The notes beneath the pieces were generated by a model, which was not told the origin of the DNA, did not search any database, and saw only the letters and a program-made list of their open reading frames with translations. A stretch of 64,000 nt of DNA from Nissolia schottii (lineage: Eukaryota; Streptophyta; Magnoliopsida; Fabales; Fabaceae): positions 902,713-966,712 of the forward strand of contig QANU01015964.1 of the NCBI GenBank assembly GCA_003254905.1, written 5' to 3'. Shown here one piece after another: positions 33,691-46,130 of the stretch. A program made the position numbers and the translations under genes. Within the stretch, counting starts at the first letter, position 1. Every line of letters begins with the position of its first letter.

Positions 33691-36600
33691 AAAAAATTGG
33701 CCATTTAAATGTAAATTCTCCCTCGTTAGTCACAATTTTGTTTTTTTGTGGAAGAGAACCTACACACGTTCTGAATTCGAGAAAAAGGAAGGTAGAATTG
33801 AACTACACTGCTAATATTCAATACTAAAGAAACATGTAATTATCGTTAATGTTTGCAGTTTATAATGACTAATTAACTGCCTAGCCTTTTTCCCTCTTTC
33901 TTGCTTCTACCGAAGGCCAACCTTTCAATTAAAGCAAATTCTAGTTGTGCACACAAAAACATAGGCATCAGGGTTCAGAATTAGGATATTCACCCTTCGA
34001 AGTGAAGCAGCTGAATATAATCAATTTCTTGGTTCACCGAGACTGGTAGGACACAACTAACAGAGGCAGATGAAGTGATTTCCAAGAAAATTGTCCTTCA
34101 CCTTAATTCATCTCTCCCAACTCTCTTTGATGTAGAATTCGCGTGGTTCTAGAACTTCATATTAAATATACTCTCATTTATGTAGTGAATATAGAGAGAA
34201 AATATTTTTTATAGTGAATATTTTACTTTAAAAGATAAAGTGAAACAATTTTATCTTTGGATTAAAAAAATAATGAGTCTTATTTTTACTTATTGATCAA
34301 ATAAACATCTCACTTTAAAAGATCATTTCTCTTGATAGTGAATGGCATTTCATCAATAAGCAATAAGTACTTTTAAGATGAATGTTAAAATTTTAATCAT
34401 TGAATATTCTAAACTACATCCGAACAAACATATTGTTTTAGGTACAAAATTTCTCCTTTTTATCATACAAGTAGGTCATTAAAATTTACTGCCATAAGAG
34501 TACTTATCAGTGAACCCATATAGTCCAAAATCTCTGTAGAAAGGAAACAAATCAGTTCCATTATTAAAACCCCCTTTATCTTTTTTTTGAAAGAAAAAAA
34601 TATTGCTTGGTTAGTGTTATGTGTAAAATGAAAAGGAAATATTCAAATAAGAAATAATGGACCAAAGCAAACAAGGAAATTGGACAAAAGGCTCGGCGTC
34701 GTCATAATCATATGATGTTTGAATTCGTCTGATTTAAGTTTAATTATCAAAAAGAGGTGCAACTCAATTTGAATACAAAACTTATGACAGCAATTTCTTA
34801 GCCAAACCCGACACGTGAGACAAACGTTATAAAAGTGAGATATATATAAGCGCAAGGGTCGCTGTTGTTATTACGAGTCCCTAAAAATACAATATACGTG
34901 GGTCAATAACAGATTGGATCTTAGTTAAGCGTATACTATCTAATTTCTTTTGCTATTATATGATTCCTACTAGTAACAACTAACAACTAATAATGCTGAG
35001 TGGTTATGGCACTGACTAGTATAGATATACGCAAACACCATTATCAGAGATTGTCACATGTGATCACACCTTGTCTATGCTATTGCCCTGCGATTCATAT
35101 TTTAAATGAAATTATTTTTATGTATTCTGTCTGACTTTTCAATTCTACGAGATGAAACAAGACCGATTTAATTTGAAAATAGGGAAAGCGAAGTAACGAA
35201 AGGTGGATAAAAAGTACATCAAGATATGTCGTTTGATTTTATTTAAGCATGCAATTGAGCTCATAACTTAGTGATTATTCTTACATTCAGTAAGTTGGAA
35301 GCTAAAAAAAAGTAGTAACACGTGAATAGTTGTTTGTGAGATATTTACACATCAATTTAAATAGTTCGACTTGTCATGGACCATCCATCATGATTCACTT
35401 TGGTAAAGTACTTGTAATGATAATGAATATGATTGCCTTTAAATTTGAGTCCTATTACCGTTAAATTATTCAATTATCTATTTTTAATGATTTAATTTTT
35501 CAAAAGAGATAATTTTTAATATGATCTCAGATTTATTATTAACCTACTACGTTAAGTAGGCCAGATTCTTTCGGAGTTGGTGATCATTGTGTAATTGTGC
35601 ATAAATGGCACACACCTGTGAGCAGGGTGGTATAGATATTGATAGCAAAGAAGCAAATATAGAAATAAAATAGAATTATACTAATAATTAATTAAATAAG
35701 CGAGATCTCACGGCTTTCAATGGGGTCGACTAATTAATCAAATGAAATAAACCATTATTGATAATTCGCAGATGCAACATTTCTAGCTAGCAAGGCGACC
35801 ACGTGCCCGTGCATGGTCTCAATAATATTACTACCCTTGTAAGCAATGTGCCTCCCTACTGTCTCTAACAGAAACTTAGTATATGAGGACTAATATTAAT
35901 CTAGCTATAGATACATCGTTGTATAAATGAAAAGCACTTGGCAGTTGCCATGGGTTCTAATACGTGTCCAACTTAGCATTTGGTAGCAGCTAGAAATTAT
36001 GTGCATGGATTTGATGTGACAAAACCGAAGTCGGTAGAAGTAAGAATAATGCCTAGCTAGCTAGTAAATTTGAAAATTGGTAAAATGACGTGTGATACAT
36101 ATGATGAAGAATTACAGCTTTATCAAATACAAGCAAATTATTTTCTAGATTTTCTATTCTTAATTGTGATTTTGATTTTGTATAGGCAGCTTAGGAAAGA
36201 CTGAAGGATACGTGAGAATTTCATATTATAGATATAGAGTCACTCTTATGTTTTACAGCAATATATAATTAATAAACTTTCTGACCTACAACTAAAATTA
36301 GATAAGATGGCCAACATGGACATTGAATTGTTCAAAGCAATTACTTGTATTTGATCTATGGGAATGGCTAATCAAAGGAGTATAAGGTTGATTGCGAGTT
36401 GATTGATTAATTTTGGTATAAGTACAATTTTTTATGTTAAATTAGTTTTTCAATGATCAATTTTATTTGGTTCAATTCTCATCCATTTAAGCTTTGGAAA
36501 ACCATCAAAATTTTATTAAATAAAAATTTCATCACATTTATCAACAAAGTTTTCTTATGCATCAATATTTGAGCTGATTTGACTAATTTTGACAAAAATA

Positions 36601-38134
36601 TATTATGTAAGGTCCAATAATTTTGTCATTTGTGGACAAAAGTTTCTTATTAGAATAAAGAAAACAAACATGTTTTCCCTTTTTTTCTTGCCATGCGTAT
36701 TACATTCAAACAAGTTTTAAAATTTGTAATTCATAAAACTGTTGACATTAGCAGAACTTTTTTTTTGGGGGTGGGGGTCATGAGCTGAACATAATTTTTT
36801 TAGAAAGGAAAATAGAATGTATAGTTTCGTCCGGCCAGTTAAGCCCATAATCTAATATGAGTGAACAAGCCCATATTGTCGGAGCTCTGTGATGCAGCTT
36901 GAATTTAGCAACACCTTCAAGTTGTGGTTGAATGTGGTTAGTCTCTAGCAACATTTTCGTATGTGTTTGGCAACAATTGCATTTAGTCACAATTCTCAAA
37001 TGCAGTAGCTACATTTTTACGACGTTGCTAAATACAAGGTACACCAAACACTACTTAACAAGGTACAAAGTTTTTTTTTTCTTTTTTTTTTCCCCCTATG
37101 AGTGTATATATATAAAGGAGAAGTTTTAAGTATATTCACTTTTATATGTACTCATTGAATATGGTTGAATATAGTATACTGTATCGATTCATTAATTATT
37201 TATCATTAGATGAGATATTAATGGGGTCTACATTCTATTGAGATCTCATTTAATAGTGGATGAATAGTGAATCGACAAGGAATCTCATGTCGAATGAATA
37301 TTGTAACGAATTGAATCTGACAAAGACTCATACTTGACATACATGACGAGATGATAAGACGTTCAAACAGATTACCATTTCCTGGCTTAATGGCTTGTGA
37401 ACATTATGAGCATTACAAAATCTGACGTAAGTCTTCATAAGGCTTATGAGCGTTACAAAATCAACATAAATCCTCATAAAACTTATGAACATTACAGAAT
37501 CCTAACAGTCCACACTTAGTCTCTAAAAGAATGGTTCATGCTACTCCATGAGGTACGTCTCATATCATTATCACCTCATATCACTCATACACTAACTTAA
37601 ATATCAAATTGGTTTTTATAGGTACTACCTCGTCTTGTAACACCATCTCAAGAGTTTTTGTCTCTTACACGAGGTAAGAGTTCTGAATTATCTCAATTAG
37701 TTCAAATTACTTGTAACAAATATATAACATAATTCTTACCCAAAAAACTCGCCTTATTTAAATAATAATTTAAACATTGGAGTGCCTTTGCGGCCATGGT
37801 ACCTCCAATTGCACTTCTTGTTATCACCACATCACATGTAGCTGGGCAACATCTAAAGGAAAACTCATTATTCGATGGACCTCACATATCACATTTAGGC
37901 GAGAACAAAAACCTTTAAACAATTTAATTAATTATAGCTATGTGTCAAGTCTTAAAACATGTTTCTAAAGAGTTTCAAGCAATGTATAGCAGACACGTGG
38001 AACTGTTGTTGAGAGGCAACAACCACATGAAAAAAGCTTGTCTCCTATTTGTATCACCACCTGCACTCACTTGCGGTTCCCTCAAATTCACTCTAAGCTA
38101 AAAAATCAGGCACCAACCATGCCATGGTTCCCCT
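33691..38134. other. Long gene-free stretch
   Basis: No gene or defined element is recognised. A short diverged tandem repeat (cttatgarcattacaraatc-like, about 40-bp period, three copies) lies at 37393-37505. Short ORFs at 34643, 36778 and 37777 show no known domain. Confidence 0.5.
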
Positions 38135-38144
38135 TATGGCAATG
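38135..38144 (+). repeat. 10-bp target site duplication, left copy
   Basis: tatggcaatg, identical to 38371-38380. Confidence 0.85.
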
Positions 38145-38370
38145 AGTCCTGCTACACGTACACCAAAAAATATACACCATACATACACCCTATACTTATA
38201 TACATAAAGTTTGTGTTTTAATGCATGTAATGTTTGTGCTCTTAATTAAGTATAATTGAGAATACCATCTATAAGTTTATAATGTTTGTGCACTCATGAG
38301 AATAAAGGTTGTGCATTATTAATGATATATGTATGAGTGTATAAAATTGGGTATACATGTAGCATTTTTG
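38145..38370. mobile_element. 226-bp MULE-type MITE with perfect 10-bp target duplication
   Basis: The element is flanked by identical tatggcaatg copies. Its left end contains tcctgctacacgtacacc. The reverse complement of its right end reads caaaaatgctacatgtatac. Inside, tacaccatacatacaccct faces tatacactcatacat. It carries two copies of the gcacaaacatta motif on the minus strand (near 38226 and 38280), linking it to the arrays elsewhere in the window. The TIR matches the ends of the 22920-26484 element. Confidence 0.75.
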
Positions 38371-38380
38371 TATGGCAATG
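38371..38380 (+). repeat. 10-bp target site duplication, right copy
   Basis: tatggcaatg, identical to 38135-38144. Confidence 0.85.
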
Positions 38381-40139
38381 GTTACTCTATTTGTCACACA
38401 ATTAAATGGTAAAAGAACAAAGAAGATAAGAATATATATACAAAATGTAGACAAGTGGAAAATTTGAAATTTGACAGAAATCACACCATTACCACCAAAG
38501 AAAAAAAAGTAACTTTATTTATAATTTGGGATGCAGTAAATTTGAAGTCGGTAATGAATCTAATGTAATGATTATTGCATACTAACAGAACTATAAAGGG
38601 TTTTCACTCTCTGCTTCTAAACAGATGAAGCAGAAAGTAACTGCCCTATGCCACGTGGCATAACTAACTCAAACTCCTAAATAAATAAGCCGAATCCTAA
38701 TACATATTGCATGCTTTCTAATAGAGCCTCAAATTGCCTAGAAGTTGAACACGAATAGTTAAAGTGCAAGATAATTTTTACTCATGACCTAACTTTTTTT
38801 TAAGGTTGAGTTAAACTACTGAATTCTTACGCACATTTAACATGGTTAAAATGAGTAGAGTTTATTTAGTTGTTAAACATTGTTTTACTTATTAACTTCT
38901 CTTTCTCTTCATTTTTATAACAATAATCTTATTTAGACCACTAGACACATTGTTATTTCTCTTACAATATATTATCGAGTTTATCATATACCTAGTAGAC
39001 TCCATGATGTGTCGTGAAAATTGAGAAGAGTAACAATTTGTTTACACATTTTTAATGGTTTAAATAATACTACTCTTTTCATAAAGTCAAAATTTGAGAG
39101 GAAATATTTTCTTTTCCTGCTCACTGAATTCATGCCACAGAAAAAGTCACTGATTAATGTTCTTGCAAAGTAAGAAAAAAAATGGGCACAACTGCTAATG
39201 GCATGGTTTTCTTGCTTTTGTGCAATTCCATAAAAAAAAGGACTACTTGTGCAGCAAGCATTTATGACCGAAATGGAAGTGAAACTAATTAAGCAAGTCA
39301 AAAAAATATCAGGGTCAAGGGTGTGGGAGCGCCTTCATTTCAAAAGGCAAGATGATAGGCGTAAGAAAAGGGCACGATCTTGACATTTATGGCCATTTTA
39401 GGTCTAACCGTAACAGATTCTTGTGCCCTTTCTTGCGGGTCAAATGCTCCTAGTACACCATGCATTATGCAATGGGCCATATCTAAAGGTTTGATTACGC
39501 AGCATGGAAATAAAGAATTTGGTGGCTATTATTTGAGGGTTGAATTCAATAACAAAACAACTACTTACAAATCTTGAAATGTGCAGTTCTGAATATAAAA
39601 AGGAAAAGGGCTCCTTGATGACACATGATTTTCTTGAAAGACTTTATAAGTTAGCAGCCCAGCAAATAAGATTTTTCATTCTTCTTTTATTGTATAAAAA
39701 AATTATGGAGATTTTGCACTGATCATTTTATTAGAGTAAAGACACATCTTTAAGTTTTTTGAACTCTTACCAACTTACTTACAACACCTTTTGAAATGCG
39801 AGTATGTTCTTTATCAATTGTGCTAACCATCTTTAACCATAAGATTTTTTTTTAAAAGGTTAATTGTAATGCATTGTATTTTACAATGTCATTCAATTTG
39901 TGATGTCGTTAATGAGACCTTTGAAAAATTAAGTATAAGATTAACCATTTTAATTTACATGTCAAAACACGATTAATTGACAAAGTAAATTTGAAGGAGT
40001 AGATTCACATTTAATTCAACTATGTAAATCTAATTCGAAAATTTCCCCCCCAATTTTAAGCTTGCACCGTTCCTTTTTCTTTCCTGGTTAGGTGGGTTAG
40101 TGCAGGGTAGCTACCTGTATACTAGCATTTTGAGGGGTA
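38381..40139. other. Gene-free AT-rich stretch
   Basis: I see no gene or element. ORFs at 38984 (minus), 39380 and 39540 have no recognisable domain. Confidence 0.5.
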
Positions 40140-40420
40140 ATTACATATATATGGTTTTCAATGGGTGTAAATCCGAATATGTGGACGAAATAAAAAAAAT
40201 TACGGATGTGTGGGCGAGGGGTATGAAATCGGACCACGTTTGGCCAATTTCAGGACAGAAAAAAAAAAAAAAAACCCGGGGCTGAAATCGGCCCTCATTT
40301 AAAAAAAATAAATAAATTAAAGGGACTGAAATCAGCTGCCCTTGGACCACATTTTGGAAAATTTTTCTAAGGGAGGCAATATATATGTAAAAAAAACCGC
40401 ATTTTGGTACCTTCTTCTTT
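40140..40420. mobile_element. Diverged foldback MITE, possibly related to 33505-33690
   Basis: It shares words with the smaller foldback (ttacggatgt, then tatgaaatcgg, and ctgaaatcgg on the other side of an A-run). The flanking sequences gcattttggtacc and accaaaat also recur between the two. The arms are much more diverged, and no target duplication is visible. Confidence 0.35.
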
Positions 40421-41748
40421 TATGAGCATTTGCCAACCATTTTTGGAAGAAATTTTTTAAATGTTGTGTGTGCCTTTTTTGCATAGACATTGAAATTTAT
40501 GAATCTTATTAGATCTTGGATTGATGGGGTACCGCATTGAAACAATGACCGAAGACCAAATCCACACCAAAGAAAAGGAAAGCTTGATGAGTGGCATATA
40601 TATTCATGAGGAGGATAGGTAACGATGACACTTGGTCCATTCTAGCTGCTACATTTTGGGATTCCCATCTCCTGTAGTAATAACGTTTGAATGTTTTTAT
40701 AAAATGCTAGAGCGGTTTACCGTTGCGTCTATTTAATTTCGTCTTAGAAAATTTTGTGGTGTAACGAATTCATCTCTAGAGATTATAAATTAGAAAACTT
40801 ATACAAGTTGGCCTCTAAATTTATCCAATTATAACGAACAAAGTAATATAATAATCCTCAAAATGATGAACTTGTTCTAGTGCGATCAAATCAGAGACCA
40901 AATTGTATGTATATTTTAATTTTTAATTCAAAGAATTGTTTTTGATGACTCAAATATTTCACACTAATCAACAACCATTACAAGGTTGGTTGAGTAATAG
41001 ATAAATTTGTCTCATTTTAAGAGAAAAAAAAAAACTTCTATCGAAAAGGATATACATAATGTCTTAAGTTATATTAATCGATTTCACTAGCAATATAATT
41101 CAAATAATAGTGCAAGAAAAAAAAATCTCAACAATGAAATAACGGTTTTACTTTAAATTAAATATTTTTATACTACCTAATGATATTTATTGGATAATTT
41201 AGTTTGATTTTATTTGACAAGTTTGTTATTATATATTTGTTATCATAATAAATCTCATCAAATAATATAGTACAAAATACTAAAGAACAATGTTTATGAG
41301 ACCTAACAAATAATGGCTTGTTAGATCTTTCAAGTATTTTTCATAAAGCAGTGCACAAAGGAGCATTGCTAAGAGCTGACAAGTCAATAATAACATTATA
41401 ACAATGGACTCTTATTCTTGGTGGTTGATCTCATAGCCTAGTGGTTGATTCTAAAGTGCGCTAAGCGTCATGTTCGACTTCTCCTAGAGGATTTAATGTC
41501 CAAACTTTGCATAAGCGGAAAAAAAATGTCTACCTGATTTATCTTCGTAAAAAAAAAAAAATGGACACTTGTTCTTGGGCTAGGTGATTTATTTGGATTG
41601 CCCAGAAATCGGAATCTCTTGGGGGAGAAACTAAACCACTTCCAAACAAAGTAAACAGGGCCTATATTATGGACTGTTAGGACTAAAGAGTCCAAGAATG
41701 ACATAACTAAGCACAGGATTAAATACTTCTTTATGGGCCTAGCGGAAG
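40421..41748. other. Gene-free AT-rich stretch
   Basis: Nothing recognisable. A retroelement-like phrase (cctagtggttgattctaaag at about 41438) may be a relic of a dispersed repeat. Confidence 0.4.
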
Positions 41749-41757
41749 ACCTTAGTA
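41749..41757 (+). repeat. 9-bp target site duplication, left copy
   Basis: accttagta directly before GGGTTAATTAA, identical to 42312-42320. It is a complex word, so chance is unlikely. Confidence 0.92.
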
Positions 41758-42311
41758 GGGTTAATTAAATTTTTAGTCCCTGTAAAATTAAAAAGTTTGA
41801 TTTTAGTTCCTTAGTATAAGTTTTAGTCCCTGTAAAATTTGAAAGTTTGATTTTGATCCGTATGGATGTTTGGGGTTGACGGTGATGACGTGTCAGTTAA
41901 AGTCGTTGACGTGGCGTCTCACTTGGACTCGCCACGTGACATAACTCGATTTTTTTGTTTGACCCATGACCCGGTCTGACCCGACCCGGTGTTTGAAAGT
42001 TTTTTTTTTGTTTGACCAATTTAAATTGGGGGTTTAGGTTTTTTAAAATTGGTTTTTTTATTTTAAAAAAAAAACAAACCGGGTCGGGTCAGATCGGGCC
42101 ATGGGTCAAACAAAAAAATTCGGGTTATGCCAAGTGGCGAATTCACGTGGGACGCCACATCATCGACGTTAACTGACATGCCATCACCGTCAACCCCAAA
42201 TATCCACAAGAACCAAAATCAAACTTCTAAATTTTACAGGGACTAAAACTTTTACTGAGGGACTAAAATCAAACTTTTTAATTTTATAGAGACTAAAAAC
42301 TTAATTAACCC
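41758..42311. mobile_element. Cargo-free sister of the Pack-MULE (foldback MULE, 554 bp)
   Basis: Terminal arms start GGGTTAATTAAATTTTTAGT on the left and, by reverse complement, GGGTTAATTAAGTTTTTAGT on the right. They share gttgacggtgatg, cacgtgg and gacccggtc words with the arms at 31634-32888. The arms nearly meet, and only a short AT-rich centre (about 42000-42060) separates the gacccggt and aaccgggtc ends. A perfect 9-bp accttagta duplication confirms transposition as a unit with Mutator-like target length. Confidence 0.92.
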
Positions 42312-42320
42312 ACCTTAGTA
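42312..42320 (+). repeat. 9-bp target site duplication, right copy
   Basis: accttagta directly after TTAATTAACCC. Confidence 0.92.
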
Positions 42321-42899
42321 ATACACATTACTAAAACAAAATACTACTCAACAATAACATACACTAAGCCTGAGTGTGAAGACCAAAACATAAAAACATT
42401 AAACTTAGCTTGGCATCGTTATCTAATAAGTAAGGTTGTTAAAATACGTAAAATCGGGATGTAAAATAAAAACGTAAAATATGAAATCATAACCCCATTT
42501 AAATTATAGAATTGTTCATTGATAATAATAGAATCGATTAACTTCTTTAAAATTGTAAAATCAAAACATTTTAAGATTTAAATAGCAATCTCAAATGCCT
42601 TGCTGAACTTGGAGTGCCAAAGTGAACAATGATACAATATTGATCAGGAAGGACATGAATCTGCTACCTAACTTCTGAATATTTATTGTAAAATTAACAG
42701 TTAATAAAATACTTAACAACCTGTACCTATAACAATACTGCAACAACTCCAATTGAAGATACTTCGCGTAAGTGACCAGTTATGCACAACTTGTAGCATT
42801 CTTTTAGCTTAATTATACAACGCACAGTCAATAGTTGCACAATTATGTATCAATTTCTTCCTTTCCTAATCACGTGATTTTTTTCAACTAACAAGAATA
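42321..42899. other. Gene-free AT-rich stretch
   Basis: Nothing recognised between the small MULE and the next composite element. Confidence 0.45.
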
Positions 42900-43339
42900 T
42901 TCATGCCACCCGTACACACATCTTCCAATTATACGTAATTAATGATCAAAATATGTGTTTCGTACAGACGTACAGTTTCTCAATTTAGAAAAACACACAC
43001 TCCCATGCAATCCTTCACTCACTCCTACGCGATTCTTCACAAAATTGAACCTTAAAAGAGCTCAACACATTACGCCGCCATGACCATCACATTACATTCT
43101 CAATCCCACCATATTACGCCGCCATAATCACCGGAAACATGAGCTCGCTGTCCAAAAAGCACTATTAGGATCCATCCTTGATAATCCTATTTTTGTGATT
43201 GTATTATCAGAATCGAAAGCAAGGCAAGAAACCAATCAAATGCCAGAGAAAGTGGTAATGTTTTTGTGTTTTGTTGATTTTCCATGAAGAGCTTTGTGTT
43301 GAGTTGTTCATCGATTGATCTGTGAAATTTCTTTTGCAT

Positions 43340-44340
43340 AATATGTAATGCACAAACTTTATACATAATAGTGCACAAACTTTATTTGCATTAGTGCACA
43401 AACATAACATACTTATAGTTACGAGTGTTTTACAAATTTTACAATCATAGGCACACAAACTTTACTTAATAAAATGCACAAACTTTATTCGCATGAATGC
43501 ACAAACATTACAAAGTTATAGTTCACATTCTGTTATATTTTGAACTATATTCAAGTAAATGCACAAACATTACATACTTATAGTTATGAGTGTTTTACAA
43601 ATTTTACAATCGTAGGCACACATACTTTACTTAATAAAATGCACAAACTTTATTTGCATCAATGCACAAACATTACAAAGTTATAGTTCACATTATGTTA
43701 CATACTAAACTATATTTAATTAAATGCACAAACATTATAAGCGTTAAAACACAAACTTTATCTGAATTAGTGCACAAACATTACATAATTATAGTTATTA
43801 GTGTTTTGAAATATTAGATGCACAAATGTTACAATCGTAGGCACACAGACTTTACTTAATACAAACTTTATTCTATTACATTCTAAACTATATTTAATTA
43901 ATTGCACAAAGATTATCAGTGTTAAAGCACAAACTTTATTTTCATTCGTGCACAAACATTATAAACTTATAGTTCACAGTGCTTTGCAATTTGAACTTTA
44001 AGAATGCTCAAACTTTATACGTATGAGTGCACAAACTTGTATTTCAAAGTGTTTTACAATCTGAACTTTATCTAAAAAAATGCACAACATTATATGTACA
44101 AATGCACAAACTTTATATGTATGAATGCACAAACTTCTCAAACTTATAGTTCAAAGTGTATTGCAATCTGAACTTTATTTACTAAGATGCACAAACATTA
44201 TAAGTATTAATGCGCAAACTTTATACATTTTTATGCACAAACTTTACAGAGTTTGTAGGTAACTCATATTTCAGAATTTTTCAGAATATGATATGTACAA
44301 ACTTTACATGCATACATGCACAAACATTATCTAATAAAAT
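43340..44340 (-). repeat. GCACAAAC(A/T)TTA motif array, first block
   Basis: Dozens of copies of tgcacaaactttat or gcacaaacattac are spaced irregularly at roughly 25-60 bases, joined by AT-rich linkers such as ttatagttcacatt and agtgttttacaatttt. Higher-order repeats of about 120-190 bases are visible (for example aatgcacaaacattacatac in successive copies near 43500-43800). It creates false reading frames on both strands. Confidence 0.85.
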
Positions 44341-44344
44341 GCAC

Positions 44345-44695
44345 AAACATCTATTTCTAGCAATGGGTCAAAACCCATTGAAATGACATATTTCCGCTGC
44401 TCAGGTGTTAAAGTTGCGCAAACCTTTGCTAGTTGCTTGGTTGAGCAACGCATCTCGATCGTGCACTACACAAATTAAAACATTATTATTGTCATTACAG
44501 TTATACACATTGTAAGGTAATAAAGACATCAAGTTTATTTGTTTATTACCTTTCGACTTTCATTTTCATTGTTGATGTTGTCCACCACTGCTAGAGACCT
44601 CGTCGGAGTTGGTTTGTGTGTAGGTTTTTTGGCCGTGTCCTTATTAACGGCCTTCTCTTTTTGTGATTTCCTTAGAGGAGCTATATCTACAGCAA
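44345..44695 (-). pseudogene. Remnant of a MULE-borne, Ulp1-associated gene (two exons)
   Basis: On the minus strand an exon ending at 44550 reads APLRKSQKEKAVNKDTAKKP and continues to NNENESRK; it is rich in Lys, Thr and Pro. A good donor (AAGGTAATA) and an acceptor (tttgtgtag, next exon from 44465) define an intron. The second exon reads CTIEMRCSTKQLAKVCATLT, then PEQRKYVISMGFDPLLEID. This MRCS...L...QR..V..MGF..LL pattern is what I know from the N-terminal segment of plant transposon proteins that end in a Ulp1-like cysteine protease domain. The protease part itself is not seen: the frame runs straight into the motif array at 44345. The assignment is by pattern only. Confidence 0.45.
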
Positions 44696-44699
44696 TATA

Positions 44700-45760
44700 G
44701 GGTGCACAAAATTTAGATCATAAAATGCACAAACATTACAAATTAAGGTGCACAAACATTATATATACATATGCACAAACTTTGCAGCAACCTTGTAATT
44801 CAAGAGATTTTGCCCACAAGAGTGCATAAACTTTGCATGTTAGAGTACACAACATTATACAATAGGATGCACAAACTTTACATTCGAGATGCAGAAACAT
44901 TATATATACACAAACACAAACTTTTGTAGTAAGCATCTAATCTAAGACGGTTTACCAACAAAAGTGCACAAACACAACAAACTAATATGCACATACTTTA
45001 TATTTGAGATGCAAAAACTTTGCAGCAACCATGTAATTCAAGAGATTTTAGCAACAAGGGTGCACAAACTTTACAAGTCAGAGTGTACAAGCATTACACG
45101 GTAGGATGCACAAATTTTATATTCGAGATGCACAAACATTATCCATACAAATGCACAAACTTTGGAGCAATCATGTAATTCAAGAGGTTTTAACCACAAG
45201 GGTGCACAAACATTACAAAATAGTATGCACAAACTTTACATTCAAGATGCACAAATATTACATATTCAAATGCACAAACTTTGCAGAAACCATGTAATTC
45301 AAGAGGTTTTAACCACAAGGGTCACAAACTTTACAAGTCAGAGTGCACAAGCATTACAAAATATGATGTACAAACTTTACATTCGAGATGCACAAACATT
45401 ACATATACAAATGTACAAACTTTGCAGCAATCATGTAATTCAAGAGGTGAACAAACTTTATATGTCAAATGCACAAACATTATACGTGAGAATGCACAAA
45501 CTTTAGAGTTTCGAGGTCAAAACTGTGCAAACTGGAATGCATGTAACGCACATACAAAGTGCACAAACTTTAGCAACTACAATGCACAAATATTATACAA
45601 TAGGATGCACAAACTTTAGAGTTAAGAAGTCGAAATACTCCAAACTTGAGATGCATGTAACTCACATACATAGTTCACAAACTTTAGCAACTACGATGCA
45701 CACACTTTATACATATCCGTGCACAAACATTATACACACAGCACGAACAAACGTGTTGAA
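44700..45760 (+). repeat. GCACAAAC(A/T)TTA motif array, second block with ~115-bp higher-order units
   Basis: The same motif as in 43340-44340, here with a clear higher-order unit: tttgcagcaaccatgtaatt, caagaggttttaaccacaag, then several gcacaaac words. The catgtaattcaagag landmark recurs at about 45025, 45173, 45292 and 45432, so the period is about 120-150. A related unit is present at 57330-57490 in element B. Confidence 0.85.
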
Positions 45761-46130
45761 ATCACATACATTGACCAAAATCGAAAAAAGTTTAATAGGT
45801 AGTAATTGACGATTGAACCATAATATATTTGGTTAAAACATAAGCTAAACGTGAGCTCCTTCTCAAGTACTACCAATGTTCAATTCGGTGTGTGTTGTTC
45901 GTCATTGGTTGAGCGAAGTTGGTGTAGAGTGTACCGTGGAGAGTGACGATTTCTTGTGAAAGACGAAAAGGAAAACCATGACTTGCAAAAATGAGAACCG
46001 AACTATTTGTAATCCTATTTTTCCAAAGAAAGTGAAAACGTGAACATTTTGTATGTCGTGTGTGGAGGACGTGCTCGTGGGTGAACTTGGGGGAGTATTG
46101 ATGATTGGTAATTATTGTATGGGCCCAGCG

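Larger units (their letters stand above)
42900..46130. mobile_element. Degenerate MULE-like element A with motif arrays and gene remnants
   Basis: The left part (42915-43260) is homologous to 56780-57080: both have cttccaattatac, a cacgcaatccc-like segment, ccgccat/gccataa words, aacatgagc, a gcactN...gatccat stretch and ccagagaaNgtggtaatg. The remainder is two arrays of a GCACAAAC motif around an Ulp1-associated exon pair on the minus strand. The right part (45830-46130) is non-repetitive. The ends and any target duplication were not identified, so the limits are approximate. Confidence 0.5.

Noticed and set aside
41430..41490. tRNA-like phrase with cctagtggttgattc and gttcgact
   Set aside because: The two box-like words have poor stems. 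It more likely belongs to a dispersed repeat.
43187..45809. Several open frames rich in Cys, Thr, His and Lys on both strands
   Set aside because: They are translations of the GCACAAAC motif array and have no independent support.
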